Assembly: GCF_002551815.1 (NCBI RefSeq)
Contig: NZ_NVPR01000040.1
Coordinates: forward strand, 1 to 51,721
Direction of reading: 5' to 3'
DNA: 51,721 nt
Origin: Bacillus sp. AFS098217
GTDB lineage: Bacteria > Bacillota > Bacilli > Bacillales > Bacillaceae_G
This document shows positions 1-9,246 of the stretch, one piece after another. The notes under the pieces were generated by a model, which was given only the letters and a program-made list of their open reading frames with translations, searched no databases and was not told the origin of the DNA. Both the position numbers and the translations under genes were made by a program. Positions within the stretch are counted from its first letter, which is position 1. Every line of letters begins with the position of its first letter.

Positions 1-572
1 CATACTTTAATTTCTTCGATGTCGTATTGATTCCCTAGGTCTACTTGCACGTAACACAATCCTGTACTACTAGGACTAATTGCATTAGCTAAATCCAAGT
101 TACCATCTGTTATTTTGGTAAGCGGCGATCCAATAGGGAAATCTACATTAGAAGATACAGGCTTATTTAATGCTTTGTTATCGTTGAATTTGTCATATGC
201 TTGAATCTCTATCCAATGATTTAGACTATCTACTGTATTGCCGTTAAGCCAATCACGGATATATCTAACTTTACGTTTTGCAATTTTAGACATTGTCGGC
301 ATTTCTAGTTGCATGATCGGGCGTATTCTATCATTTAGCCAATCAATTTCAATGCTGCTTTGCTCCTGTATTGTAAATCTAGCTGTTCGTTTAATTTCAT
401 TAAAAGCGCCGAAATCAATCGACGCCTGCTTAACACTATATAATACTTGTTTAAACTCATTCGCTTTATTTAGCAACTCATATTTAAATTTAACGGAACG
501 GGAACCCTTCGCACCGTGCAGAGCGCTTTTCACTTCTTCATCTGTATATCCATTACGCGCCAAACTTATCAT
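1..572 (-). CDS. Tail-tip protein with discoidin-like insert, N-terminal part (gene continues at 51721)
   Basis: Starts with ATG at 572, overlapping the stop of the upstream tail gene as ATGA. It stays open to base 1, where the split codon is completed by base 51721 (TGG). The C-terminal part is 50716-51721; joined, the gene has 526 codons (525 residues). This part gives about 190 residues of tail-type sequence. Around residue 130 a segment begins that resembles an F5/8-type C (discoidin) carbohydrate-binding fold: a VQVDLGNQYDIEEIKVW-like strand pattern continuing into LEISDDGKNWYTV after the junction. Inference: baseplate or tail-fibre component downstream of the tape measure, possibly binding host surface glycans. 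Family assignment is moderate; the uninterrupted frame is directly visible. Confidence 0.8.
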   Translation of the reverse strand, partial: MISLARNGYTDEEVKSALHGAKGSRSVKFKYELLNKANEFKQVLYSVKQASIDFGAFNEIKRTARFTIQEQSSIEIDWLNDRIRPIMQLEMPTMSKIAKRKVRYIRDWLNGNTVDSLNHWIEIQAYDKFNDNKALNKPVSSNVDFPIGSPLTKITDGNLDLANAISPSSTGLCYVQVDLGNQYDIEEIKV

Positions 573-3500
573 ATTAAAATCCCCTCCACATAATACACCT
601 TCAATGGATTGAACGACAGATTCCAAAATATGCGTGTTTCTTCTACTTTCAACGAATCAATCGTTACATATTCTTTCTTACCGAAATTATCTCTTAGTAA
701 CAAAATCTCACCAGCTTCAATTAAATCTCGCATTCTCACAACATCTTCATATCTACCTACCTTGTAGCTATATTCAAAATTACGGTCATAATTCTCCCCG
801 AACTCTGTCATCGCATAGCTTCGTCCTGAGAATGCATTCGATACACTGCTTCGAGTACTTGTTTCTGAAGATGCTGCACGCTTTGTAAGTGTTACGTGGT
901 AAGTTGGGTCTGACGCCAGAGATAACTGTACATTCTTTAGCTTAGCAGATACTGTAACGATGTCGCTGTCCATAAATGCTGTATTGTCACCGATAACTCG
1001 CACGTAATACTGAATATCAACGCCAGATCGAGGGGTATAATCAATATAAGTCCCTTCTGTACCGCTATCCTCACCGTCCGAGTAAGGTGTAGTTGTTAGG
1101 AATGCCCCGTCTAGTAGTACCCATCCTTGATAACCATCATTTCGGTATATCTCGGCATGCGTAATGGCTGGTATCAATCCCAATGGTGCAGGGTTCTTGA
1201 TATTAATAGATACATAACCATTTATGTTATCTGCATTGATTGTCAATTTAGGCTTAAGTGGCGGCGTATATGACACAAGGAAAGGTGATATAGCAAAGTT
1301 ACTCCATAATCCTGTACTATCTCTCACGGACACCTCAACAGTATGCCTAGTGTTATTAGCTAAATGGGCAGACACAGTAGCAGCCTTATTCGGACTGTTG
1401 CGTTGCTCTTCAAATACCACTGTGTTATTCTCATCGGTTACCCTGATCCAATACGCTAACTGTGTAGGATGAGACCACTGGATAGTTGGATTAGCAAGTA
1501 CCACGATATCGTTTGCTAATGGATACGTTATTGTAGGTGGTGCTGGTCTAATTGCAGCTGATACAGTAGCGATAGATGAAAATGGGCTACTCAATCCTAG
1601 TTGGTCATATGTCCGTACTCTCCACTCTATTTGAGCCACAGGGAACGTTTCTGCCGGGACATTATAAAAGTTATCAGTAGTTGCTATAGTTACATTATTC
1701 CAATCCTCATTACCTTTCACTCTCCATTGGAAATCGAATTGTGACTGTGGATCATTCGTATTCGCATCATTGTGCTTCCATGAGAACGTATTAAGTTCGT
1801 CCTTACTTATAGCCCCGCCGTTTGGATTTAGATTAGTCGGAATGGTTGGGGCTACATTATGGATAATCGTAAATACATTATCGCTCATATCCCAGTTACT
1901 GTAAGTTGAACCATCGTATGCACGTACTCTAATCTTACACAGTGCGCTTTCTGTTTCATTTATGAAATCGTACTCGTATGATGTAGCACCTTCTTTTGTA
2001 AGAGATACAAGGTTTCTCCATGTTAACCCATTATTCTTAGATAACTGAATCTGATACTTTAATTTGTTCTGCGGTGTTGCAGCATCATACCAGAACTTGA
2101 TAGCTAAATCTTGGTTAGCGTAGGCGTTTGGCTTGTTATCTACATACATCTCACCATCTGTATACAAGCCGTTGAAGACACAAGATATTGTAAAACCATC
2201 TGTCGCCCTACCAGCCACTTGTATTGCTAATAACGTTCCCTTTGGGATGTATACTGGTGTCGGCAAATCAGCACCTACGAAAGTATATCCGGTTGTTTGT
2301 TTAGGTATTGTTACAGGAACAGAAGAGTATACAGTGGTATTTGGCAGTCTTGTGGCAGGATCAATTCCAACGAGTTCAAATTTTAATTTCTCCTCGTAAC
2401 TGTCCGTGTTATATACGTACATACCTATCTTTGTTATACTGCCAAAGTCTGGCATTTTGAATACTTGTCCAATTCTACTTTGAGCCCCTGTGTATGCTGT
2501 AGTAGCATTCATAGGTAGTAATTCAAAGATATTAGGATCAGATAAATCTGTTGATGGCAGCCATTCAATTGTATGTGAGCTATTCCATGTCTCACCACCA
2601 TTAGGAACTGTTAAAGATGGTGCAGTTGGGACACGGTTATATTCAATACTGAACATAGGATTTTGACTGTACGTTGAAGTATCTTCACTCGTGTTAAAAT
2701 CAACGTACTTACCTGTTGATCCATCATCAAGAGTCTGCCTAAGTTTAAATCCATTATTGACTAGGCTACCAGTAACCCATCTTCTTACTAGTGCTGTTAT
2801 ATCGAAATCCTTAAACATACCGTTCTCATAAGTATTGAATATCTGTTTTATTCCCGTTACTTCTGTTGTCGGCTGTTTTTCCCAAGTAACGCTTGATTCA
2901 TACCAGTCACTTGTAACAGCTAATATTTCAAAAGCTCTTTTTGATGAATCGCTAGCTTGAAAAGAGAATAAAGAAGCTTTTGCCGATAGAATTTCAATAT
3001 TTGACGGTAAACTAGGTAGAGCAAACTTTATAAAAGCGTGCTTGTCCCCACCGCTATTTTCCTTACTCCCTACTTGCGTAGACATTATTTTTGAATCGCT
3101 GTAGTTCGTAGTTGGATAGTTGCTATCTACGTAAGTATCTTGGCCATCTGTAGACGACGGGCGGACTACAACTGTAGGGTCAATCTCTACAGGGTAGATC
3201 AATCCTGATACGTCTGCACTCAATTCAATATATACATTACCCTCTTCTCTAATAATATTTTGTTCAACATCTCTGTGTTTACCTGAATCATCTTGTAGCC
3301 ATGCTGGTTGTAATTTAAGTGACCCCGTCGTTAAATCGTCTCCTAAAGATCCTTCTACATTGAATCTAAACTTTGTAGGCGCTTTGTCTGTCTTCAAAAT
3401 AATTGTCTCTTTTACACCTGATTCTGTTAGATCTAACAAAACATCTGTATCATTCCAAGCATCTTGGTAGTGCGCTCTGTTTTTGATAGTGCTGTCGATG

Positions 3501-3913
3501 TATGCTCTAGATGGACTAGCTCCAATTGGCGTCAGTTTCAAATAATCATCGCCGCGTCCAACTAAGTACCCTCTAGAGAATTCACGTGGTATTTGCACTT
3601 TAAATGGTACTGATAGACCTTGATAATCATAATTATCACGATTTAATTTATTATTTTCTACATCTTTAAGTGATCTCTCTTTCGCAGATGCTAGTAGGTA
3701 CCTACCGTTTACCTCAACCGGACCGTGATAGTCGAATAAATCAGCTTCATCGTAAAGGTCAGTAGATATATTATGCATGTTACCTGCTTCATCTTCAAAG
3801 TGTACTTGGTTTTGATATACCTCTTCTGTGAAAGAACCGTCAAAATTGATCCATGTTTTAGAGAAGGGGGAGCGCTTGTTCAGCATTTCCCCGACTTTAA
3901 ATGTTTTCACCAT
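569..3913 (-). CDS. Large tail-tip/receptor-binding-type protein with carbohydrate-binding and Fn3-like modules
   Basis: 1114 residues. The N-terminal part (about 1-245) ends in a YPVEIDPT-type linker. It is followed by a DNRLRE/CBM96-like jelly-roll region (about 250-430; motifs DTYVDSNYPTTNYSDS, AFIKFALPSLPS, DITALVRRW, GFKLRQ). Then come several Fn3-like beta modules (VPTAPSLTVPNGG, APTIPTNLNPNGG, RPAPPTITYP), and a C-terminal segment of about 100 residues with ENYDRNFEYSYKVGRYEDVVRMRDLIEAGE, resembling tail-associated domains. It lies between the tape measure (3 nt gap) and the wrapped tail gene (4 nt overlap), the usual place for distal tail and host-recognition proteins. The chain of sugar-binding-like modules suggests surface-polysaccharide binding; the exact receptor cannot be told. 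No catalytic motif recognised. Confidence 0.75.
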   Translation of the reverse strand: MVKTFKVGEMLNKRSPFSKTWINFDGSFTEEVYQNQVHFEDEAGNMHNISTDLYDEADLFDYHGPVEVNGRYLLASAKERSLKDVENNKLNRDNYDYQGLSVPFKVQIPREFSRGYLVGRGDDYLKLTPIGASPSRAYIDSTIKNRAHYQDAWNDTDVLLDLTESGVKETIILKTDKAPTKFRFNVEGSLGDDLTTGSLKLQPAWLQDDSGKHRDVEQNIIREEGNVYIELSADVSGLIYPVEIDPTVVVRPSSTDGQDTYVDSNYPTTNYSDSKIMSTQVGSKENSGGDKHAFIKFALPSLPSNIEILSAKASLFSFQASDSSKRAFEILAVTSDWYESSVTWEKQPTTEVTGIKQIFNTYENGMFKDFDITALVRRWVTGSLVNNGFKLRQTLDDGSTGKYVDFNTSEDTSTYSQNPMFSIEYNRVPTAPSLTVPNGGETWNSSHTIEWLPSTDLSDPNIFELLPMNATTAYTGAQSRIGQVFKMPDFGSITKIGMYVYNTDSYEEKLKFELVGIDPATRLPNTTVYSSVPVTIPKQTTGYTFVGADLPTPVYIPKGTLLAIQVAGRATDGFTISCVFNGLYTDGEMYVDNKPNAYANQDLAIKFWYDAATPQNKLKYQIQLSKNNGLTWRNLVSLTKEGATSYEYDFINETESALCKIRVRAYDGSTYSNWDMSDNVFTIIHNVAPTIPTNLNPNGGAISKDELNTFSWKHNDANTNDPQSQFDFQWRVKGNEDWNNVTIATTDNFYNVPAETFPVAQIEWRVRTYDQLGLSSPFSSIATVSAAIRPAPPTITYPLANDIVVLANPTIQWSHPTQLAYWIRVTDENNTVVFEEQRNSPNKAATVSAHLANNTRHTVEVSVRDSTGLWSNFAISPFLVSYTPPLKPKLTINADNINGYVSINIKNPAPLGLIPAITHAEIYRNDGYQGWVLLDGAFLTTTPYSDGEDSGTEGTYIDYTPRSGVDIQYYVRVIGDNTAFMDSDIVTVSAKLKNVQLSLASDPTYHVTLTKRAASSETSTRSSVSNAFSGRSYAMTEFGENYDRNFEYSYKVGRYEDVVRMRDLIEAGEILLLRDNFGKKEYVTIDSLKVEETRIFWNLSFNPLKVYYVEGILI

Positions 3914-3916
3914 AGG

Positions 3917-6900
3917 TTAGCCCCTTGCTCTCTTCGTTTGTTTAAATGTATTAAAGAAATCCAGTACTTGCTCGAATTCATTCATATTATTAGGGTCGAT
4001 ATTGACCGTGATGTTATTTGTATTACCGCCATTGTTATGATTAATTGTTGAACTTGTTGACGCTGCTCCAGCAGATGCAGCTTGTATCTGAGGCATAGAT
4101 ACTAAATCAGTCATCAATGCGCTTACCTGTGGCATAGCTAGTTTAAGACTATCCGAGATAGGACCACCGAAGTCTAGTTTATCTAGGTCAGAGAGAGGAC
4201 CAACTTTTGCGGGTGAGAACGGTAAGAAATCACGGACAGCACCTGCTACATCTTTAACTGTGTTTAACACAGCGCTCTTCGCATTCTCGATACCTTTTCT
4301 CATCATATCCATGAAGCCTTTACCGGCGTTGAAGAATGAATCCTTAATACCATCTAGCGCATCTGTCATTACCTTGCCGATTTTATCAAGTATCATGCTC
4401 CTTATCTCCATCTGCATTGACCATATACCTTTAATAAGTTCTGCGATAATTTTTACACCACACTCTAGTATTTTAGGAAGATTATCAATGAAAGCTTTAG
4501 TCAGCTCCACAATTATCTTCAGTCCAGCGTCGATTAATTGAGGAAGTATTTTGATAAGTCCATCAATTAGTGCCATTAAAATCTTCATACCTGCGTCAAT
4601 AATCTTCGGTAGATTTTGAATTAATGTGTCGAATATCTTCACTATTAATTTCACCGCAGTATCTATCAATTGTGGAAGTATTTTCATGATTCCATCTATC
4701 AAAGAGTTTAGTATTTTAACGCCAGACTCTATTATCTTAGGGAGGTTCTGCACTAACGTCTCAACAATTTTCGTGATTAATTTTACTGCTGTTTCGATCA
4801 ATTGTGGTAAAATTTTCAAAATACCATCTATTAAAGAGTTCAGTATTTTTACACCAGCATCAATAATTTTAGGAAGGTTTTCAGCTATTACTCGTATCAA
4901 AGTTTCTATTATCTTAATAGCTGAATCGATTAGCTTTGGTAAAGTTTTAAGAACACCATCAACGAGAGCCATTAGAATTTTAATACCTGCATCTAATATT
5001 TGAGGTAGTAATTTAAGAATTGACTCGACAAGTGTGATGATAATTTTTATACCTGCATCAATAATCATAGGCAGAACCTTAGTAATACCATCAACTAAAG
5101 TATTAATTATATTAGCTGCTGCATCAATCAATTGAGGTAAGGCACTAAGAATCGCATTAACTAAAGATACAATTATATTGATACCAGTCTCTATTATTAT
5201 TGGTAATAATGTTACTAATCCAGTTATGAAAGTTGTAATAATAGAAGTTACTGCTTCAACGATTTTAGGTAAGGCACTAGTGATACCTTGCACCAGCATA
5301 ACGAGTATTTCGACACCTTTTTCAACGATCATAGGTAAGTATGTTGTGATAAATCCGATGAAAGCCGTTAAAACTGAATTGATGATCGTACCTAGTTGAG
5401 CCATTAATTGCGATCCGCCTGTTACAGCGCCCTCGCCCATTCGCATGAATAGAGATATCATCGTGATAACTAATCCGGGGATACCGCCAATAAGCATACC
5501 TATGATGTTTGGCAGGAAAGTAGTAAATGCTTGAATGATAGGATCAAAGTTACCTTGAAATGCTTGCTGTATAGCGCTGAAAACTTGGATGAATGATTCT
5601 CGTAAAGTATTTAATACTGTACCCATTATCATTGCTGCACTTTGGAAGCCAACAGGTAAGTGGGTAATCCAATCATTCATAACGTCACCGACTGCGATAA
5701 CGCTCCATAGATATTGACCTAGCGCAACCATATGTTGTCCGAACTGCTGAATAGGACCAAGCATAGATATAATTGCATTTCGCATATTTACAACAGACTG
5801 CCCTATTGCTTGCGCTGTGTTCTGGAATGGTTCTGGTAAGTGAGTAATCCAATCATTAAGGTGATCCCCGTCTACAGCCGCAAAGAATAGGTATTTACCC
5901 ATTGCAGCTATACTCTGTCCGAAACTAAGTGCAGCTTGCCCGGCGGTAGCGCATGCACTCTTAACTTTACTTATTGCATTCTGAACTAACTCACTGTTAA
6001 CTGCTGCGGCAAGCATTTCTTTACTTGTATTTAAGACATGCATTCCGAACTCTTTAATAGCGCTAGCTGTGGCAGTTACTACGTTTCTAAACGCTTCACA
6101 GTGATTCCATAGATAAGTGATACCTACTGTCAATCCTGCGATAGCTGCTGCTACTAGCCATACAGTACCGCTCATCGCTGCGAAACCTGTGATAATAGGC
6201 ATCATTACCGGTTTGAATGAGAACAGTATAGCTCGTAAGCCTTTAAAATATCCAATACCTATTGACAATGGCGATAGTATTAACATCAAGGCGGGGACTA
6301 ACATCATCGTACCTTGTATAAATTTAGCTAACGTTGGATGAGCTTCGTTAAACTGAATAACTAGATCAGCCATTCCAGCTACGAAATTATACAGAGGTAT
6401 CATTACTGCTGCGAATGCTTCCTTCATAGGGTTTAAAGCTTCTGACAGCTTTTCCATCATGTTTGAATATGCTTCAGCATATTGTGGGTTCATTTCCATA
6501 TTAGCACTGTGTAGTGCCCCATATAGCCCCATAGCAGACGCTGCCGCCAAACCGAACACGATAGGAAATGCCATAACCTGTTTGTCGATATCTCGCATTG
6601 TATTGCTTAATTGTTTCATGCTAGCATTTGGTCCATGCATTTCTAGTGCAAGCTGGGCAGAGCTACCCGAGTTAGCTACTTGCTCTATAGAGTTAGCTAA
6701 AGCCAATCCTGCCCTGTTAGCACTGTATAGAGGATTGTTCCAACTTGCATAGTTTTCACTAATCCTACTAGCAGTTGTACTCATATTGTTCATCATACCA
6801 ATTTGTTGTAGCATACCCATCATGGCAAGCCTATTAGCATTAATTTGCGCATCTGTAACTTTCTTCTGCGCTGCGCCTAGTTCGGTAGCTTTATCAATCA

Positions 6901-7576
6901 TTTCTTGGGTTGTGCCTGTCCAGTCTTTAGACGACTGTGCTAGTTGGAAGTACCCATGCTGTATACGAATCTGTTCATTGTATACGTCAGACATACCCAT
7001 CTTCTGCGCTCGGAATGCGTTGTTCATTTCAGCCATCATGCGTCGAGACTCGTCGGATATCTGAACGTATCCACGTCGTATATCATTTGTCATCCCCGTA
7101 AATTCAGAACCATAGGCGTTCCGCATTTCCCTGCCTAATGTTCCAGCGTTTCTACCCATTTGGTTTAACTCGTTATTTACTTGATTGACTTCATTCCTAG
7201 TTGCTGTTGACATCCCATCAATACCGTTACTATAATCACTACTCATCGCTTGCGCTAGTGCTGCTATGTGTATCCCGATATTAGCAAGAGCATTATTTAT
7301 ATTGGTAACACTTTGACTAGTATCGTTCTGCATCTGGGTAGTTTCACTATATAGAGTGGTATGCATTGAGCCTGTAACACTACTAAGATTTTCACCTATG
7401 TTTCTTAGCTCATTGTTGATCCGTTGGACTGCTTGTCTAATGTCGCTTTGCATATTGTTTGATACGCTGTCCATGTTATTACCAATGTTGCCTAGTTCCC
7501 TGTTTATGTCTTGGACATCACGTCTTACATTACTAGTATCCAATGCGGTTTCTATTACTACCCGTCCGTCTGCCAT
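3917..7576 (-). CDS. Tail tape measure protein
   Basis: 1219 residues, the largest gene, in the standard position after the two tail chaperones. The N-terminal 250 residues are helical and Asn/Gln-rich with repeated INxELxNIG-type heptads. The middle has hydrophobic segments typical of tape measures. Residues about 730-1060 hold a long array of amphipathic repeats of the form LIDGILKILPQLIxxAVKLI, alternating with ETLVQNLPKIIxxGVKIL. These DNA repeats explain the many open frames seen opposite this gene. The C-terminus contains FSPAKVGPLSDLD, a motif common in Firmicutes tape measures. At roughly 0.15 nm per residue this implies a siphovirus tail near 180 nm (inference). Start is ATG at 7576 (MADGRVVIETALDTS). 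Confidence 0.92.
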   Translation of the reverse strand: MADGRVVIETALDTSNVRRDVQDINRELGNIGNNMDSVSNNMQSDIRQAVQRINNELRNIGENLSSVTGSMHTTLYSETTQMQNDTSQSVTNINNALANIGIHIAALAQAMSSDYSNGIDGMSTATRNEVNQVNNELNQMGRNAGTLGREMRNAYGSEFTGMTNDIRRGYVQISDESRRMMAEMNNAFRAQKMGMSDVYNEQIRIQHGYFQLAQSSKDWTGTTQEMIDKATELGAAQKKVTDAQINANRLAMMGMLQQIGMMNNMSTTASRISENYASWNNPLYSANRAGLALANSIEQVANSGSSAQLALEMHGPNASMKQLSNTMRDIDKQVMAFPIVFGLAAASAMGLYGALHSANMEMNPQYAEAYSNMMEKLSEALNPMKEAFAAVMIPLYNFVAGMADLVIQFNEAHPTLAKFIQGTMMLVPALMLILSPLSIGIGYFKGLRAILFSFKPVMMPIITGFAAMSGTVWLVAAAIAGLTVGITYLWNHCEAFRNVVTATASAIKEFGMHVLNTSKEMLAAAVNSELVQNAISKVKSACATAGQAALSFGQSIAAMGKYLFFAAVDGDHLNDWITHLPEPFQNTAQAIGQSVVNMRNAIISMLGPIQQFGQHMVALGQYLWSVIAVGDVMNDWITHLPVGFQSAAMIMGTVLNTLRESFIQVFSAIQQAFQGNFDPIIQAFTTFLPNIIGMLIGGIPGLVITMISLFMRMGEGAVTGGSQLMAQLGTIINSVLTAFIGFITTYLPMIVEKGVEILVMLVQGITSALPKIVEAVTSIITTFITGLVTLLPIIIETGINIIVSLVNAILSALPQLIDAAANIINTLVDGITKVLPMIIDAGIKIIITLVESILKLLPQILDAGIKILMALVDGVLKTLPKLIDSAIKIIETLIRVIAENLPKIIDAGVKILNSLIDGILKILPQLIETAVKLITKIVETLVQNLPKIIESGVKILNSLIDGIMKILPQLIDTAVKLIVKIFDTLIQNLPKIIDAGMKILMALIDGLIKILPQLIDAGLKIIVELTKAFIDNLPKILECGVKIIAELIKGIWSMQMEIRSMILDKIGKVMTDALDGIKDSFFNAGKGFMDMMRKGIENAKSAVLNTVKDVAGAVRDFLPFSPAKVGPLSDLDKLDFGGPISDSLKLAMPQVSALMTDLVSMPQIQAASAGAASTSSTINHNNGGNTNNITVNIDPNNMNEFEQVLDFFNTFKQTKRARG

Positions 7577-7587
7577 TTAAGAATCAC

Positions 7588-8238
7588 CTACCTTTTCATT
7601 AATTTCTTTTGTGATTCCATTCGACGATGGTAAGCTTCGTATTCCATTTGCTCTCGGATAGCTTTTGCTTCAGGTAACTCGTATAGCTCTTTCATTTGTT
7701 TGATGCGTTTACGTTCATCAGCATTAGTACTATCCTTTTTAGGTATTTCGCAAGTACGGTAGTGTATTGCAATTCCCATTGGTGTTTTATCGGAAAGGTT
7801 ATTGAATAGAGCTAGGAACTCTTCCCATGTTAGCTTTCCTTGTTGTTCTAAGAGGTTCATTCCATAATCGAACAGGAAAGATGCAAAGATCCGTTCCGCG
7901 TCTATAACGAAGTCGACAATAGGTATATCTGGATCATTACTGTCATCGTTACCACTAGCGACATTCCTCTTTTTACCTGTAGAGGATAGATCAATATTTA
8001 ACTTGTCCCTAAGTACGTCAATAAAGAATCTCTCTTTCCTAGCGCCGTCTAGTTGTGCAACTAAAGATTTATCTACCACCAACATATTTAATGCAACGGA
8101 CGGTCTGGTGTTTTCCGGTACAGTCTTATCCTCAAACAATTCCAATAACATCAGAACATTGTCAAAAGACAGGTTCAACTCAACGTTGACACCTGCCCAT
8201 GGGTAAACATCTCTATTTCTATCTGTTAACTTAAACAC
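7588..8238 (-). CDS. Tail assembly chaperone, Gp15-like
   Basis: 216 residues. The stretch DAERIFASFLFDYGMNLLEQQGKLTWEEFLALFNNLSDKTPMGIAIHYR matches the Bacteriophage Gp15 family, tail-assembly chaperones encoded just upstream of the tape measure in A118-like phages. The first usable start is GTG at 8238, inside the end of the upstream chaperone gene (8 nt overlap), and it has no clear Shine-Dalgarno sequence. It may instead be made by coupling or by a +1 shift from the upstream frame at its GTT-TAA end. Role by analogy: the pair of chaperones coats the tape measure before tube polymerisation. Confidence 0.8.
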   Translation of the reverse strand: MFKLTDRNRDVYPWAGVNVELNLSFDNVLMLLELFEDKTVPENTRPSVALNMLVVDKSLVAQLDGARKERFFIDVLRDKLNIDLSSTGKKRNVASGNDDSNDPDIPIVDFVIDAERIFASFLFDYGMNLLEQQGKLTWEEFLALFNNLSDKTPMGIAIHYRTCEIPKKDSTNADERKRIKQMKELYELPEAKAIREQMEYEAYHRRMESQKKLMKR

Positions 8239-8638
8239 GAGTTTTAATGTTATTCAGATATTTATTTTGAACTTCCTCTGTTTTACTACGTGTCTCTTCT
8301 GCATAGATATCAGATAGATAAGTTACTAGCGCCATAAGGTTCATTACTGAACGACCTGCTTTTTCATATAATTCTTCAAACGTTCCATCTCCTAGAAATA
8401 CCTCTACCACATGTTTAACTAGCTCACGTTGTGTAACTTGCATAGCATCAATCTCTGTATCTGTAATAGTTGTATAATCGATTTCCTTACCCGTTAGTTC
8501 TTTCGACTTATCTTCAAAGATACGAAGCTCTTTCTGGTATTTAGCTAATGCATCATCATCAAAATTAACGCGGTATACTTTACCTGCTACGTCTATCTCT
8601 TTATAAGTTTTCTCGAAATTAAATTTAAATTGTGTCAT
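8231..8638 (-). CDS. Tail assembly chaperone, first of the pair
   Basis: 135 residues. The ATG at 8638 is preceded by AAAAAGGAGATATATAC, an excellent ribosome site, so I reject an upstream in-frame extension of 31 residues. The small acidic helical protein (MTQFKFNFEKTYKEIDVAGKVYRVNFDDDALAKY start region) contains a VVEVFLGDGTFEELYEKAGRSVMNLMALV core. This is typical of the first chaperone, encoded between tail tube and tape measure. A strong terminator lies just upstream, so this gene depends on read-through or its own initiation. Confidence 0.75.
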   Translation of the reverse strand: MTQFKFNFEKTYKEIDVAGKVYRVNFDDDALAKYQKELRIFEDKSKELTGKEIDYTTITDTEIDAMQVTQRELVKHVVEVFLGDGTFEELYEKAGRSVMNLMALVTYLSDIYAEETRSKTEEVQNKYLNNIKTRV

Positions 8639-8670
8639 GTATATATCTCCTTTTTGATTTACATTTAAAT

Positions 8671-8705
8671 TTATATAAAAAAAGACAGGGAGATTACTCC
8701 CCGTC
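8671..8705 (-). terminator. Rho-independent terminator after the tail tube gene
   Basis: On the minus strand GACGGGGAG (8705-8697), loop TAAT, CTCCCTGTC (8692-8684), one G-T wobble, then TTTTTTTATATAA. The stem includes the stop codon (8696-8694) of the frameshifted tail-tube extension. It should separate abundant tail-tube mRNA from the chaperone and tape-measure genes. Confidence 0.85.
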
Positions 8706-8805
8706 TTGTACAATTTGTCCATCACCAACAAGTGTATGGTCTTCTTCTAAATTATCCCCGTTATCTACAAGTTCTACGAAGCTTGATTTAACGGGTTGTT
8801 CAGGG
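8694..8805 (-). other. Probable +1 frameshift extension of the tail tube protein
   Basis: The tail tube gene ends GTC-ACA-CCC-TGA (CCC at 8805-8803, TGA at 8802-8800). A +1 slip on CCC continues into an open frame adding 36 acidic residues (EQPVKSSFVELVD... to ...GQIVQDGE), stopping at 8694. The extension has no start codon with a ribosome site of its own and fills the space up to the terminator. A CCC.TGA slippery stop of the same kind is known for structural genes of Listeria phage PSA. Here the shift itself is inferred from sequence only. Confidence 0.7.
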
Positions 8806-9243
8806 TGTGACAGGTGCTTCTGTAAATGTTGGTAATCCATCAAAGCTGATTGAGAACTCAATTTCCCCTTTAGAGTTAGCATCTCCACCAGGTGCTTTAA
8901 TTTCCGAAATAGTTGCAGGGCCTTCCCACTTATCGCCGTTTGGTTCAGTAATATAGAAATTCGTTTTACGAGCAGGGCCTACCTTATTTAACAAACTGAA
9001 AATATAATCTTGTGCTGCATCTCCATAGAAACGATGACCCTCAAAAGCATAAGCCAGCATATATCCTGTTACATCTCGTTCTGCTGCTCCGCCTCCATCA
9101 TAGTAGTAGGTTTCTTCGCTTTCCTCGTTCGAATCTGGATCAACCGATGTAATCCCTTTAGCAATACGTACTTTTGTAGGCGTTTGTCCACCAGGAGTAG
9201 TATCAATTTCAAATTTATATCCGTGGTTTAGTAAAAATGCCAT
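8800..9243 (-). CDS. Major tail tube protein
   Basis: 147 residues. MAFLLNHGYKFEIDTTPGG start; the core has strands such as GRAAERDVTGY-like turns, EGHRFYGDAAQDYIF, RKTNFYITEPNGDKWEGPATISEIKAPGGDANSKGEIEFSISFDG, the tail-tube pattern of A118/PSA-like siphophages. It lies between the tail terminator (3 nt gap) and the chaperones, and is followed by a strong terminator, as expected for a highly expressed structural gene. It ends at a CCC-TGA stop that probably allows a minority +1 product (see 8694-8805). Confidence 0.85.
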   Translation of the reverse strand: MAFLLNHGYKFEIDTTPGGQTPTKVRIAKGITSVDPDSNEESEETYYYDGGGAAERDVTGYMLAYAFEGHRFYGDAAQDYIFSLLNKVGPARKTNFYITEPNGDKWEGPATISEIKAPGGDANSKGEIEFSISFDGLPTFTEAPVTP

Positions 9244-9246
9244 ATA

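Noticed and set aside
4260-7580. Many plus-strand open frames opposite the tape measure gene
   Set aside because: They mirror the repeated amphipathic codons of the tape measure, lack ribosome sites, and encode low-complexity Ile/Ser-rich peptides.
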